A stretch of DNA of 64,000 nt from Fragilaria crotonensis (Eukaryota; Bacillariophyta; Fragilariophyceae; Fragilariales; Fragilariaceae), in the NCBI GenBank assembly GCA_022925895.1, contig JAKSYS010000070.1, positions 1 through 64,000 of the forward strand, given 5' to 3'. Under the pieces are notes generated by a model that did no database searches, had not been told where the DNA came from, and saw only the letters and a program-made list of their open reading frames with translations. Of the stretch, positions 21,277 to 31,995 are shown piece by piece (within the stretch, counting starts at the first letter, position 1; each line of letters starts with the position of its first letter). The translations under genes and the position numbers were made by a program.

Positions 21277-23923
21277 TCAGGGTAAGTCTGGAGGAGACTG
21301 GACGTCGAGAGGAGTCGGACTTTGATGTTGGGAACATGAAACGCGGGGACCTTGAGGAGTCGAAGGTTTCAAGCTGATCGTGGACAGCCCAAGTGACTTC
21401 GCCTTGGCCTTTAATTTGTAGACCCTTCGCGATGCCTTTAGCTGCGTGATCGTTCCGGGCGACGTGACGGGGCCTTCGAAATCGGAGATGTCGGGCGTGA
21501 TCGAAATGCTTGCGCCCGAGTCCCAAATGATGGGGCTCGTGTTTGCTTTGGGTCCGAGGGCTTCTCGCATGCGAGCGGGAGCCTGGAGAGCCATGCGAAG
21601 CGGCGTCGAATGGCATGCCAGATGAACGTGCGAGAGGATTTTGTTGGCGGCGGCACGTTGGTGGAACGTGAGCGGAGCGATTGCGAACGGGTCGGGCGAG
21701 TTGGCGGGTGCCACAGGGCAATACTTCGCGGTGTTGTCGGGTGCCACAGGGCAATACTTCGCGGTTCGTGGCGACGAACGTGGGCGTTTGGAGCACCAGG
21801 AAGGACACGAACGCTTGGTTTTGGTGTATCCCTCTCCCTTTTGGCCTGTGGGAGGCGGCAACGGTGCAGGGCGACGAGAATTGCGAAGCGAGTCAGCACG
21901 ACGTTGAAGACGGAGTGCGCGTTCTTTGAGAGTCTCGAAGTGACGAAAGCCATCGCGCTCAGCGACCGTAGGAGGTCGCGAAGCGACGTATCCCTGTTGT
22001 CGGAGACGGAGGGGGTACGAACGGTGTAGCTTGTTGACGCGAATGCCAGAATTGAAGCGTGGCGGAGCGAACGACTTCTTGAGGAGTCGCGAGAAGCGAC
22101 GACGTTGAAGACGAGTGAGCGGAGGAGGAGATGAGGGAGCCGTCGAAGCAACGGGAGGTTGCTGTAGAAGCGTTGACGGGAAGACCGAGAGAAAGAGAAG
22201 AGTGACCCAAACGGTAGGAGCGAACGCGAGCGTTGGGTGGCGGAGCAAAACTTGGTGAAGATTGTTGGCGACCCAAGCCAAAATGGTCGACCATGGAATG
22301 GCGGACGCAAGGTAGATAGCCAAAGTAACCAAATTAGGAACAATGGCACAGATAGCGAGGGAAAGAGCAAAAAGTAGCCATGGGTTCGCGCCTCGGATGA
22401 GGGTTAAGAGCGAACGAGAAGAAGACGCAACGTTTGGTTGGACTGGGAAGTCAAGCAACCAAACAGAAGGATCCGGCGCCAACATGCTGAGATTTGCTCT
22501 TGGCGACGGTGCCGGAGCGGGAGGACGACGTTCTCCACCGGTGTGAGTGGCGGTCGTGTGCGTGACGGTCCAACGACGACACTTTTCGCACCAGTTGAAG
22601 GTTTTATCCTTCACTTTCTTGGAATTGCTAGTTCCGGGAAGTGGTGGAATTGTGCGCCAGGATTTATGTTTGTTGGTGCGATCCTGGCGGGACCCAGAGG
22701 GGGAGGACGATCCGGACTTACGATTGAGCTCCGGACACTTGTTCGCCCAATGACCGGGTTTTCCACACTTGTGGCAATTGCCCTTCTTCGTCGTCGTTTC
22801 AGTCCCGGATGCCTGGGACTGAATCAGCGTAAGTACCTCGGCTCGGGAGATACCTGCGGGGGCAGTTGCGACATTACCAAACGTCGCAGACGGAGCTCGG
22901 ACATCAGGTGCATGACTCGCTGGAGGCCATTCCTTTCTGTCAAATTGCGTACGGTACGCGTCTTCAGCTTGGCGACAAATATCTTGGAACGTCAATTTCT
23001 CGGCGACCATGTGAGCATGGGCGCCTGACTTTCCTTGTACCCAATGTCAAGGAGCGCCTGATCAAGTCGCTGCTTCGTCGAACGGAGAGGAAAGCGGAAG
23101 TCTTCGTTTCCGCTCCTCCGGCCAAAGGAAAGTCTTGAGCATCGTGAGCGTGAGGTTGTGGTCGTACTGACCTGCCGTCGTGAGCTCACGTGCGTCCTTG
23201 CGATAATCGGCGGCGAGGGCTTGGTTTTCGCCGGCGTACTGGGACGGGTGGCGAGCCTTGATCGCGGCCTTCAGGTCTTCAAAGCGCTCGATCGACGTCG
23301 ACTGGATCGTCTTGATCAGCTGAAGCCAGACGACGTGAAACGAGTCGTCGTCGTCCATTTTCTCTTTGATCTTGCTCATGAGAGCGGGATCGAGAGACGA
23401 AGAAGGAACTTGGTGGCGGCGAGGTCGTTCGACTTGTCATACTTGTCGTAACGAAGAATCTGCTGGGAGCTGAGAGTCTTTGCTGTCGCGACGGTGTAGC
23501 GGAGTGGCTCCTGACGACGTTCGTCATCACGGAGGAGCTTTCGGGATCGGGAGATAAGCGATGGTATCCATCCCACAATCGACGAGATGGTCCCAAACGG
23601 CGTTCTGGAAGTCTACGAGACTGCTCGCTTGGGTAAATAGGGTCGTCATGCCGGTACGACGAAAGTTGTACCCTTTGTGAGGCGGAGGCATGGACAGGGC
23701 GGAGTTGATTTGGTGACGTGATGTCGTCGGCGGCGCTCGGATCGAGGCCGACCCAACCAGGAGCTGGCTTACCGCCAGTCCAAGCGGACCAATCATCCCT
23801 GGAAAGGGAGACAATGTTGCCCATAATGGGCTTATCGGGCCTATCAGAGGCGACGATAGGGTCGGAGACAGGTGGCGTCGGAGACGCGGTGACGGGGTCG
23901 GAAGTTGGAGTCGGAGACGCCAT
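21277..23923 (-). pseudogene. Copia gag and protease region, frameshifted
   Basis: Gag starts at MASPTPTSDPVTASPTP, changes frame near 23570 (LVDCGMDTIAYLP) and again near 23400 and 23050, then is open from 23010 to 21277. Visible there are the zinc knuckle CHKCGKPGHWANKC (CX2CX4HX4C, near 22740), two or three hydrophobic segments (SLAICAIVPNLVTLAIYLAS, WVTLLFLSVFPSTLL) unusual for a Gag, and the protease active site IIWDSGASI near 21520. A 33-bp tandem duplication at 21705-21765 repeats 11 codons (CPVAP...AKY). Product: capsid, nucleocapsid and aspartic protease. Confidence 0.8.
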
Positions 23924-24250
23924 CTCGGAGAGATCAGAAGGAATAGCGAACTTGGAAAGGTCTTAGAAGAGCAAAGCACGGCGTGCTTGTAGATAAGATA
24001 GGTAGCCTAGTTGGTAACTTAGGCGCTCGGAGAGACTTGCTTGTAGGTTGGAAACCGTAGAGTAGAAGATAGTCAACGGAGTTGACTCAGAGCTGCAGCG
24101 TAGGCGATTGCGGAGCAATCGGGGAGTAGATCCTTGGAAAGGATCAGCCTGGGTGTCCTTGGAAAGGAAACAATGAATTCCTATAGAGAGGAATTGGCTT
24201 GCCTGGAAGGAAGCGTGAGGGGGTTAGCCTATAGATTGGGCAAAATAACC

Positions 24251-24564
24251 ACTTGAGACTATCACCGGAGATGATACTCTAATCGTAGAAAATAGTACGT
24301 AGTACCGTAGGAAAATTACTGTAGGAAGGGTTCACACAAAGTACGTTCTGAGAAATTATAAGCTACAGTAAAATTCGGCACTCAATCGTATGAACGACAA
24401 ACTCGTCGAACGTGTCAAATGGCATTTGACATTTCGGGTAGTTCGTACGAAATTAGTTAGAGACCGGACAGTACAGCGTATCAAGTTTCACATTTCGATG
24501 GATGACCTCACGGTAGCACAGTACAACGATGGCATCGCAGTCCAGTGCAGCGTAGGTTTTAATT
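24251..24564 (-). repeat. Copia 5' LTR
   Basis: 314 bp, the partner of the LTR at 17377-17690. It would hold the element's promoter, reading leftward. Its outer end is followed by TCACA at 24565-24569. Confidence 0.9.
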
Positions 24565-24646
24565 TCACAGGTGCGCGTTTACTTGTGGTGTACTGTATGA
24601 TAGTACTGGTACTACAGTCGGTAGATGCAAAATTCAAATCGCTCTG

Positions 24647-25650
24647 TTGACACCGAGTGAAGGTGATAGGTTGGTACCATTACTTGGAAGCAAATCTCAT
24701 CACTCATCAAGCACCATCTCCCCCTTACAACGTCCTCTTGAAGGACGACTCGTCATTTCCGTAGCTCTGTGCTTCTGTCGGCGATGCGAACCACCCTCGC
24801 TTCTCTGCTGTACCAAGACGACATGTGGGCGAGAAGGCATCGAAGTACAGGTACTTTGGACCTTATCCGAAGTATGAAGACATGACAATAGTTCTGGATC
24901 ACATTGAGGAAGCCTATGATTTGAGGGCCAAGTCGTTTGATGCTCTCTATGGATCGGGAACGCAGAATGAGTACAAACTACTATTTGATCGGGTTTTGAG
25001 TGAGGTTTTCGACGGAGGCAATGGAGGGCAGTCAATGATACCGTTGCGGGCGGAATTTGAGGACGCTTCGCTGCTTTTTGGTAGCACGTACAATAAATGC
25101 AGAGATGTTGTCGCAGTCGGACAGAGTAAGGAAGGGGCGAGTGACGCGGTAGTGCATGTGCTACAACTTCGAAACGGTCTATTGGCGAAGAGATTCTCTG
25201 ACGCCTGCACGCTGCCGAAGAATTGCCAAGGGGCAGAGGATCTAGCCTCTGTAATAGAATCCGTACTCATTCAACGGCACTTCCCCTCTGGTGAAGCATC
25301 GGCGATGGGTGGATTCAGCTTCTTCCCAGATGAAGTTCTTTTGCAGTACCCCATGGGATCCACCGCCGAGTTGACGTATGCCATTAGGAGTCATGCTGCT
25401 TCGAGGGGTCCTCGACAACAAGTGATGAGAGGGCCATTGAATTTGCATATGCAAATGCCAAAACAGGTGGCCATTGATAGCATGATGGAAAGCGATCGTG
25501 GTGTCACGAAAACATCTTTGGATGGAACTGGTATCAACGAACTGGAACGCCTTCTCACCTCGGACAACCCGCAGACACGAATTGGTTGTTACGATGCTGT
25601 ACGGTTAAGTGGTTATTGTCATTAGGAAACAAGAGCCGACACTATATCAA
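24647..25650 (+). pseudogene. Partial decayed duplicate of the uvrC part of the UvrB-UvrC gene
   Basis: This stretch aligns with about 34978-36040 on the same strand. The middle (24830-25590) is nearly identical base for base ([19 protein letters not shown], then [13 protein letters not shown]). It lacks the GIY-YIG nuclease domain and everything after the start of the C-terminal endonuclease domain. It differs by a rearranged first 120 bp, an internal deletion corresponding to about 35705-35750 and another of about 40 bp near 25600. An ORF of 266 codons survives from 24825, but it lacks both catalytic sites. It begins 77 bp beyond the right end of the Copia target duplication. Confidence 0.9.
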
Positions 25651-25733
25651 CTTACAATTGGTTTTCAATGCATGGAAATACCGGTACTAGACATAATGTA
25701 GTGAGCTAGAACTTGTATAGTTGATCACAAATC

Positions 25734-27839
25734 CTAATTTGAGATAGCGAAGTTGGTGAGAAGGCAAATCTCAGTCGATCGATCGCAACAGCCAGTGCAA
25801 CAGTCGCACGGATTTGCTGGACTTTCTTGCGGACCGCAATCCGCGTTCAGGTACTCCAAAAATCCCTCACCCAAATTGTTGCATATTTCTTGAGGAACGT
25901 TGCCTTCTAGCTGGTTCATATGCAACCAAACAATGCGCAACTTGGTGAGACTGGACAGCTGCGATGGAATGGTGCCTGTCAACGCGTTCTTGGCTACGCG
26001 TAAATCCGTCAGTCGAACCAACTGGCCGAGGCTAGAACTTATTTTGCCTGTTAAGTCATTGCTCGACAATTCCAGTCGTCGCAGATGTAACATGGTGTAT
26101 AGCTCCTCCGGAATTGTACCTTTGAGACGATTCTCGAACAGCTGTATGTCCTCCAGCCCTTGTAAGGCTGCGATCTGAGAAGGGATACTGCCGGTGAGAG
26201 CGTTCCTCTGCAGCCAAAGTTCCAACAAGCTTGTCAATTGAGCGATCGAAGTTGGAATACTTCCAACCAATCGATTATCATTCCATCGAGTGTACATCAA
26301 GAATCGCAACTTTCCGATCTCCTCTGGAATAGAACCTTCCAGCATGTTGTTATCCACGTGCAATCCTTTAAGGCTCGTCAATTGACCCACAAGGGAACTG
26401 ATGGAGCCCGTCAACTGATTTTCTCCAATGTTCAGTTGCTCCAATATGACATTCTCATAAAGGTCGTTAGGAATGGAGCCACTAAGCTGGTTGCTGTGAA
26501 GGTCCAGATTGACTAAGTAGCGCATCCGCGCATATTTGGCTGGGATGCTCCCAGTAAATTCATTGAAATGCAACGAAAGACTCTGCAGAAAGGGAAGAAA
26601 GGCGATTTCTTCTGGGAGTGTTCCAGTCATGTTTTGGCCGGCTGTGCGAGTGGATCAAGCGACACAGGTAGCAGTGAGATAACTTGAGAGCTCGTTAGTA
26701 CGTAATGAGTATACACACTTACCTAACGAGATGGAATTTACTCGACCTTCGTCGCATGTCACTCCAGCCCACACACACTCAGATTCAGCACTCAGCCAAC
26801 GAAAGCTTTGTTGGTATTGGTAACCCAGAGAATCGTCCTCTTGACGTATCAAGACTCCAAAGCTGCAACTTGCATCTTCCTCGGTTCCAGGCGGGTTGCA
26901 AGTTTGCCAAGCTCCACCCATAGTTGAAGTGGTTGACAAATAGATCACTACCAATATGAAACGTTGAAGAAACGTCGGGTCAAAGGGACCCAAACCCTTC
27001 GGGTCATCATTCATCATCCAGTTTGCTGCTCGCCCCAAGTAAGAGCTCTCTTTAAAAACGCCATCCCCGACAATGGCGGACATCTCGTTCATGAAAATGG
27101 CATCTGCGCCCGTCGATGGAGACCCGGTTGGTGCGGTTGTGACCATTTGGGAGGCGTCGATATTGGGACCCATTGTCGACTGAATCACCAACGCCATTAT
27201 GATGGACAACACACCTACGAACATGGCAAGGGCACAACCAACGATGATGCACCAGTGTCTCCTCTTGTTCGACATGATCAGAGAACCTCGATCAGCCTCA
27301 TCGTAGTAGTAGGCTTCAGGTCGATAGATACCGTCACATTCTTTGTCTTCGACAACTTTGGTCGCCACGGCTAGGACCTTGGTTTCATCATCAAGAACGT
27401 AGCCACCGACAGCCTTACCGTACACTACATTCGGTGGGACTGATTCGCCTCTCGATGCAATCACTCGAGGCGGAGACGCTGAGGATCCGTCAACTGAGGG
27501 CGGATTCGGGAGGTCATCTGCATTCGCATCGTTGTCTTCTCCAATGTTTGGAAACACGCTCGGAGGAAAGAGCTGCAAGAATCCCTCGTCTTGTGATTGA
27601 GATGGCGAAAGACTCTTCGTTCGTCTGGACGCCTGCACCGCTGTGGAAGCGGAACCCTCGGCGCTGCGTTGTTGAGAAGAAAATGCCCTTCGGGCTTCGT
27701 CGTATTCCTTGCTCCCTTCGTACCTCAGACGAGGGGCCGGCAACACCTCGTCACCTTGAGATACAAATGATGCACTACGCTTTTGAGCATTGGGATGATA
27801 TGCTTTCGTATCATTGGGTGGGGCTCGGATGAACGACAT
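25734..27839 (-). CDS. Single-pass LRR receptor-like protein, two exons
   Basis: Exon 1 is 27839-26723 and exon 2 is 26641-25734, joined across an 81-bp GT-AG intron (GTAAGTGTG ... CGCACAG) with a TACTAAC branch site; the product is 674 residues. Residues 1-195 are a polar, presumably cytosolic N-terminus. A transmembrane helix follows (about 196-220, IIVGCALAMFVGVLSIIMAL). Then come an outer linker with a Cys/Trp-rich cap (CVWAGVTCDEGRVNSISL) typical of plant LRRNT domains, about ten plant-type repeats (LxxLxLxxNxLxGxIP) in exon 2, and a Cys-rich C-terminal cap (CDCCTGCC). The repeats face outside. There is no kinase domain, so any signalling needs a partner. The ATG at 27839 is the first in frame. 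Confidence 0.9.
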
Positions 27840-28358
27840 CGTCAGTATCAAACGTCCGAATAGTGATCAGAGTGAACCTGGCGTGCGGGCTTATTGTCGC
27901 AAGTTCTTGCTAAGAATAAAAATGTATACATGTACGCTGGTAGACTTGAGAAAAGGTACTGGAGTACTCGTGAGAAGGGGCTTTCACGGTTAGAATGTCC
28001 CGCCAATATGTAATTATACGCAGCCTACATAGCTCCTGGTAATAGGATTGTCATTCTCATTGTATGTAAATATCGCTTATGTCCAAGTACACTGAGTCCC
28101 AGGTCTCAGCGCCAGCTCGGCCACACGCTTCCATATACTATGTGACTGAAATTGAATGACTAAATGCCGATTTACACTACAAGTACCTTGAAGATACACG
28201 ATGACCGATGTTATGCAAGGAACGAGTAATACCGGTCGGAATCATACAATACACAGAAGAAGAATATGATATAGTAATGTACTATACATATAATCTATTT
28301 ATGCATATCGAGTTAGTAAGATAACGTTCCGCTACAGTAATTCTCCGAGACCTCAGGC
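27840..28358. other. Spacer: 5' flank of the LRR gene
   Basis: AT-rich with no recognisable ORF. It contains the promoter and leader of the minus-strand LRR gene and borders the MITE-like element. Confidence 0.4.
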
Positions 28359-28848
28359 CGGTCCTTATAGAACGACAAAACAGAAACAAAACTCCACTTT
28401 TGTTTCTGTTTTGTTGAATAGTCGTCCCTTATGGTCAACAAAAACTCCGACATTTATTTATTTAGTTCTGTGGAGCCCAAAAAAAACCCATTTCCGACAG
28501 AAAAGGTTTTCCGATCTGTCGGGATTTCACAACAACAAAACAATAACAGAAACGTTTCGGATGCCTGATTCCGTGTAAAACCCATCCACCACCAACCATT
28601 CCAATTTACAACGTCAGAAGGCAGTCAACAATCGAACGGTCATTGCCCGTGTTCTCTGGACAAAAAAACTGGTCTCCAAGACATGCTTGCGCGAAGTAAA
28701 TCATTTCCACATTGCTGTATGCGTATGTGACGAAACGCTTTGTTTTTGTTGACAACTGTTGGGGACGAAAATCGCTGATCCGATAAAGCAACAACAGAAA
28801 AGATTATCCGACGAGTTTTGTTTCTGTTTTGTCGCACTTAAGGAACGG
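28359..28848. mobile_element. MITE-like inverted-repeat element, about 490 bp
   Basis: The two 36-bp ends (28359-28394 and 28813-28848) are inverted copies of each other, sharing the core GACAAAACAGAAACAAAACTC (21 bases; key feature the ACAAAACAGAAACAAAA run) and an outer CCTTA. The left end additionally folds back on itself within 28375-28416, since TTTTGTTTCTGTTTTG recurs at 28398-28413. No transposase ORF lies inside and no convincing target duplication could be seen. This fits a miniature inverted-repeat element of undetermined superfamily. Confidence 0.65.
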
Positions 28849-29044
28849 CTTCAAAGATACTAATTGGTACTCGGAGTGGAGTACGTACTACACTACGAGA
28901 CGGAAGTGTATTTGATAAAAAGCGGCCGTGCTGCAGTAATGGACTGTTCCGGAGTACCGTATAGTTGTGGTACGGTGCAGCTTACCGTTGACTTACTTCT
29001 TCAACTAATATCGACTATTCAATGTTATCGCGACTACATTTTCT

Positions 29045-29435
29045 CAGTTTATCAGACCCATTCGCTCCCTGGGTATGGGCATTGACGCCATGTCATTTGT
29101 TTCATGAGCTGTAGGCTGTCCAACGGGACGCTGATTGTCCTCAAACCACGTGTCCTTGATTGATAGCGTTCTCGCCTGGGCATGCGTCAAATTCACAGTG
29201 ACCAAGACGCGATCGATGGACCGCGTGGCCTGGATGCAAGGGTAACCGGTGACACTTCATTCCCCGTTACAATGGTTGGGCGTTCTCCGGCAACCATGAT
29301 GGGATCCAAGGGGCGCTTTGACCCAGCATGTCCGTACCATCGCGGGTAGTAAATTCGATCCGTCTTACCGGAAGTTGAGTTCGTCTGATAGGAGTACATA
29401 TACATCCGTCGACGATTAAAACATTCTCGATACAA
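29045..29435 (-). pseudogene. Unrecognised coding remnant
   Basis: The frame open from 29435 reads plausible protein (STSGKTDRIYYPRWYGH, then RPTIVTGNEVSPVTL). It shifts near 29245 into a second frame that remains protein-like to a TGA at 29047-29045 (SIDRVLVTVNLTHAQARTL). The smooth continuity across the shift suggests a C-terminal gene fragment with one indel. I do not recognise the family. Confidence 0.3.
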
Positions 29436-29580
29436 TTTTCGGACTAGCCACTACAAAGCTAATAGGATTATGCCAGAATCGGGCTCCATTGAACCGATCA
29501 ACCGACTGGGTGAAACCATTTTCGACTGCTCACTTCTCTTTTTGAAACTGTTTTTGCTTCTCACAAGTCCTCTTGCAAGA

Positions 29581-30600
29581 TGAACAACGCCGTTATGCGT
29601 GCGACCATGACCCGCTTAGGTTTCACCGAGGCCGCAGCTCAGGCACTCGTCGATGAACAGGAAATAGATTCCCTGGAGGAAGTCAGACTCCTACTCACCG
29701 ATGACGAGATTGCGAGTTTGAATGCAATGATACAACGCCCGGGGGAATGATACCAGCACCACCAGGGGGAGTAGCTGGGGGCGCAGCCAACATTCCAAAT
29801 CCCGGGGTCCCTGTCAACCAACGTGCCGAAGGACACCTCAAACTCCTGGCCATTTACCTCCGTCATCAGGAGATGCGAGTCAGTTGAACGGTTACCCGCC
29901 GTGCTGACATTACGCTTGAAGCGATTCGTAAGGTCCGAGAACTTCGTGAGTTCAAATTGACGTACAAGAAACCGGATGACTTGCCAATTATCAACGCCAA
30001 GGATTGGCCCAAAACAATGGAGGCAATCGACGAGTATCTCCACCCCGTCCTGGGTGAACGCATGATTCCCCTGTCCTACGTTATTCGGAAGCAGGAGAAC
30101 ATTCCTGAGGATGATGGTAATGCTACCTATCCTACCATTCAAGATGAAATGATATCAAGGGCGCCGCATTTCGTGATTGACGCCAAGAACATTAGGGACA
30201 GGGTCCCCGACCCGATCTACCTTGTGAATTGAGGTAAGGTCTGGGACATTATCTCGCGTATTACACGATGCTGGACATACGTGAAACCCGCTCAAGAGAA
30301 ACGTGACGGCCGTATGGCGTACAACGGGCTCTACCTCCATTACTTGGGCCTGAACAATGTCACTAACATGGCCACGATGGCCGAGCAAAAGCTGAGGGAT
30401 ATGGTCTACAATGGCGAGCAGCGCCAATGGGATTTTGAAAAATATGTCAACGTCCATAAGCAACATCACTCAGTGATGGAAGGGCTTGTGGAACATGGTT
30501 ACACGGGAATCGATCCACGGTCCAAAGCCCACCACCATGCACACCGTGATGACGTGGCTGGTGTGCAAAGCCTCACACTATCAAGAGCTCAATCTGCATT
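29581..30600 (+). pseudogene. Orphan retrotransposon Gag-like gene remnant
   Basis: The ATG opens MNNAVMRATMTRLGF followed by an acidic helix (VDEQEIDSLEEVRLLTDDEI). This N-terminus is characteristic of a Gag-like family abundant in diatom retroelements. The reading continues after a frameshift in the G-run at about 29741-29745. It then passes a TGA near 29888 and a TGA near 30230, each in otherwise good sequence (ADITLEAIRKVRELREF; KVWDIISRITR; GLYLHYLGLNNVTNMAT). It fades near 30600. No protease, integrase or reverse transcriptase follows, and no LTRs were seen. It is a dead, truncated insertion. Confidence 0.6.
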
Positions 30601-30775
30601 CATCATTGTCAACATTTCACATCTAACTTCATGCTCAAAACCCATTTTGGAGTAGATGGCAGTAAGTTCTCTACACATTCTCGAAGAAATTGGAAGAGGT
30701 TAGTTAAGGCAAATGATGGAGTTAATAAGCCCCACGGCCAGTGGTGCCTACCGGTAGACAGAATACCTGGAATAC

Positions 30776-30984
30776 AGAGTACCAAAGTACCAGGTACTCG
30801 GAGTAGCATCAGGTACCAGGTACTAGTACAGCGTACCACATGTTATTAGAATGACAGACTGGAGTACAAGTACCTGGTACAGTACGTGTACCAGTGAAAT
30901 GCCTAACACGCTCGGTACAAGTAGCATGCATACTGCATACGCAAGTATCATAGGTACTGGAGCCAGGCCACAGAAACTTGTACC
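30776..30984. repeat. GTAC-rich spacer block
   Basis: By eye I count 15 GTAC tetramers in about 209 bp, where roughly one is expected by chance. Many sit in AGTACC or GGTACC contexts (AGTACCAGGTACT, GGTACCAGGTACT). Similar blocks occur in other spacers of this window. Function unknown. Confidence 0.7.
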
Positions 30985-30993
30985 ACTTGCCGG

Positions 30994-31995
30994 CAGGCCG
31001 GTTTAATTGGAGGACGTCCCCCAAAATACCCAATTAGGCTAATTGGGGGAGATTTCGGAGGCTAATTGGGGGCTAATTGGGGGAGATTTCTGAAACGTCA
31101 GGAAAATGTAACTAAATCTTAGCTTCTTCATGAGTCTATGCTGCTATAATTTTTTCAACAAGGGAGAGGTAAGTGTTTGCACTGGAGGAGTATACTTCCA
31201 ACAATGAAACATCAGTTGAATGAATTTCATCCAAACTGATGACTGCAACATCTGACTTGACTATGCATCATGTTCCTGGTGGGGACAATACATATGATAG
31301 TACCAATCTGCCATACAAGCACTTCTTCAGGTTGGGGAAGCAACAACCCCATGTCATGAATGCCCCATCAACCATTGCAAGACATCTTCAAACAACTGGA
31401 GCCATCTAAAGGTTTTTTAAGAATGGTTTGATTCTTCTTTGGGTACTACATGCTGACAAATTCTAGGAATTCATGATTGAGCGAGTCGATCCACAGCATC
31501 TTTTTCATCAAAGCTGCAAACTTTGCTTCTTGCTGTTTGTTATCAATGTAAAAGTTCAGCAAAATCAGGGCCATTAATAAAACAAGCTGATAAGGTAGGC
31601 ATTGAGGTGTCCCCAAATCAGAACCTTAATGAGAGTTCCCTTGTTCCACAATATTGGAAGTTCCACCATCAATAAGAAAACCAAACACTCCGAGGAACCA
31701 CCAATTCTTCTTCTTGAGACGGAGAATATTTATCTGATGTTTGATTCAACAATGGATTCCACCCTCAATGAAGATATTATTGTGTTTTGGGTTTTGGACA
31801 CCTCTTATGTGATGATCTGAAGATGTACTTGCATTTTACTAATTGGTTTAATTGGGGGAAACCAAATCCTGCCCACACATTACAGAGCACATAACCCAAT
31901 AAAAACGCTTAATTGGGGGAGATTTTGAAACTCGATTGGGGGAAACATCTAAATGACCCCCAACTAAGGTGATTTCCCCCAATTGAACCGGCCTG
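30994..31995. mobile_element. Non-autonomous hAT-like DNA transposon with 8-bp target duplication
   Basis: The element begins CAGGCCGGTTTAATTGG and ends CCAATTGAACCGGCCTG, an almost perfect 17-bp terminal inverted repeat. It is flanked by identical CTTGCCGG octamers at 30986-30993 and 31996-32003. An 8-bp duplication and CAG-type ends are hallmarks of the hAT superfamily. Both ends carry several copies of AATTGGGGG, on either strand, as subterminal repeats (about 31010-31080 and 31850-31985). The 1,002-bp body has no credible transposase; the longest ORF is 72 codons. The perfect duplication indicates a fairly recent insertion, within a GTAC-rich spacer about 590 bp upstream of the UvrB-UvrC start. 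Confidence 0.9.

Larger units (their letters stand above)
17377..24564 (-). mobile_element. Complete Copia-type LTR retrotransposon, 7,188 bp
   Basis: Two LTRs of exactly 314 bp flank gag-pol, and the whole is flanked by TCACA target duplications. The domain order protease, integrase, reverse transcriptase, RNase H places it in Copia (Ty1/Copia), resembling the CoDi elements of diatoms. I count five differences between the LTRs, about 98.4% identity, so insertion is recent. Nevertheless gag and parts of pol are broken by several frame changes, so this copy was either mobilised in trans or damaged afterwards. On the coding strand the sequence just inside the 5' LTR begins GGTTATTTTGCCC, the expected place of the primer binding site. 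It lies immediately upstream of the D-lactate dehydrogenase. Confidence 0.95.

Noticed and set aside
24825-25625. A second functional uvrC gene
   Set aside because: It lacks the GIY-YIG domain and the C-terminal nuclease motifs, has deletions relative to the copy at 34-36 kb, and its first 120 bp are scrambled.
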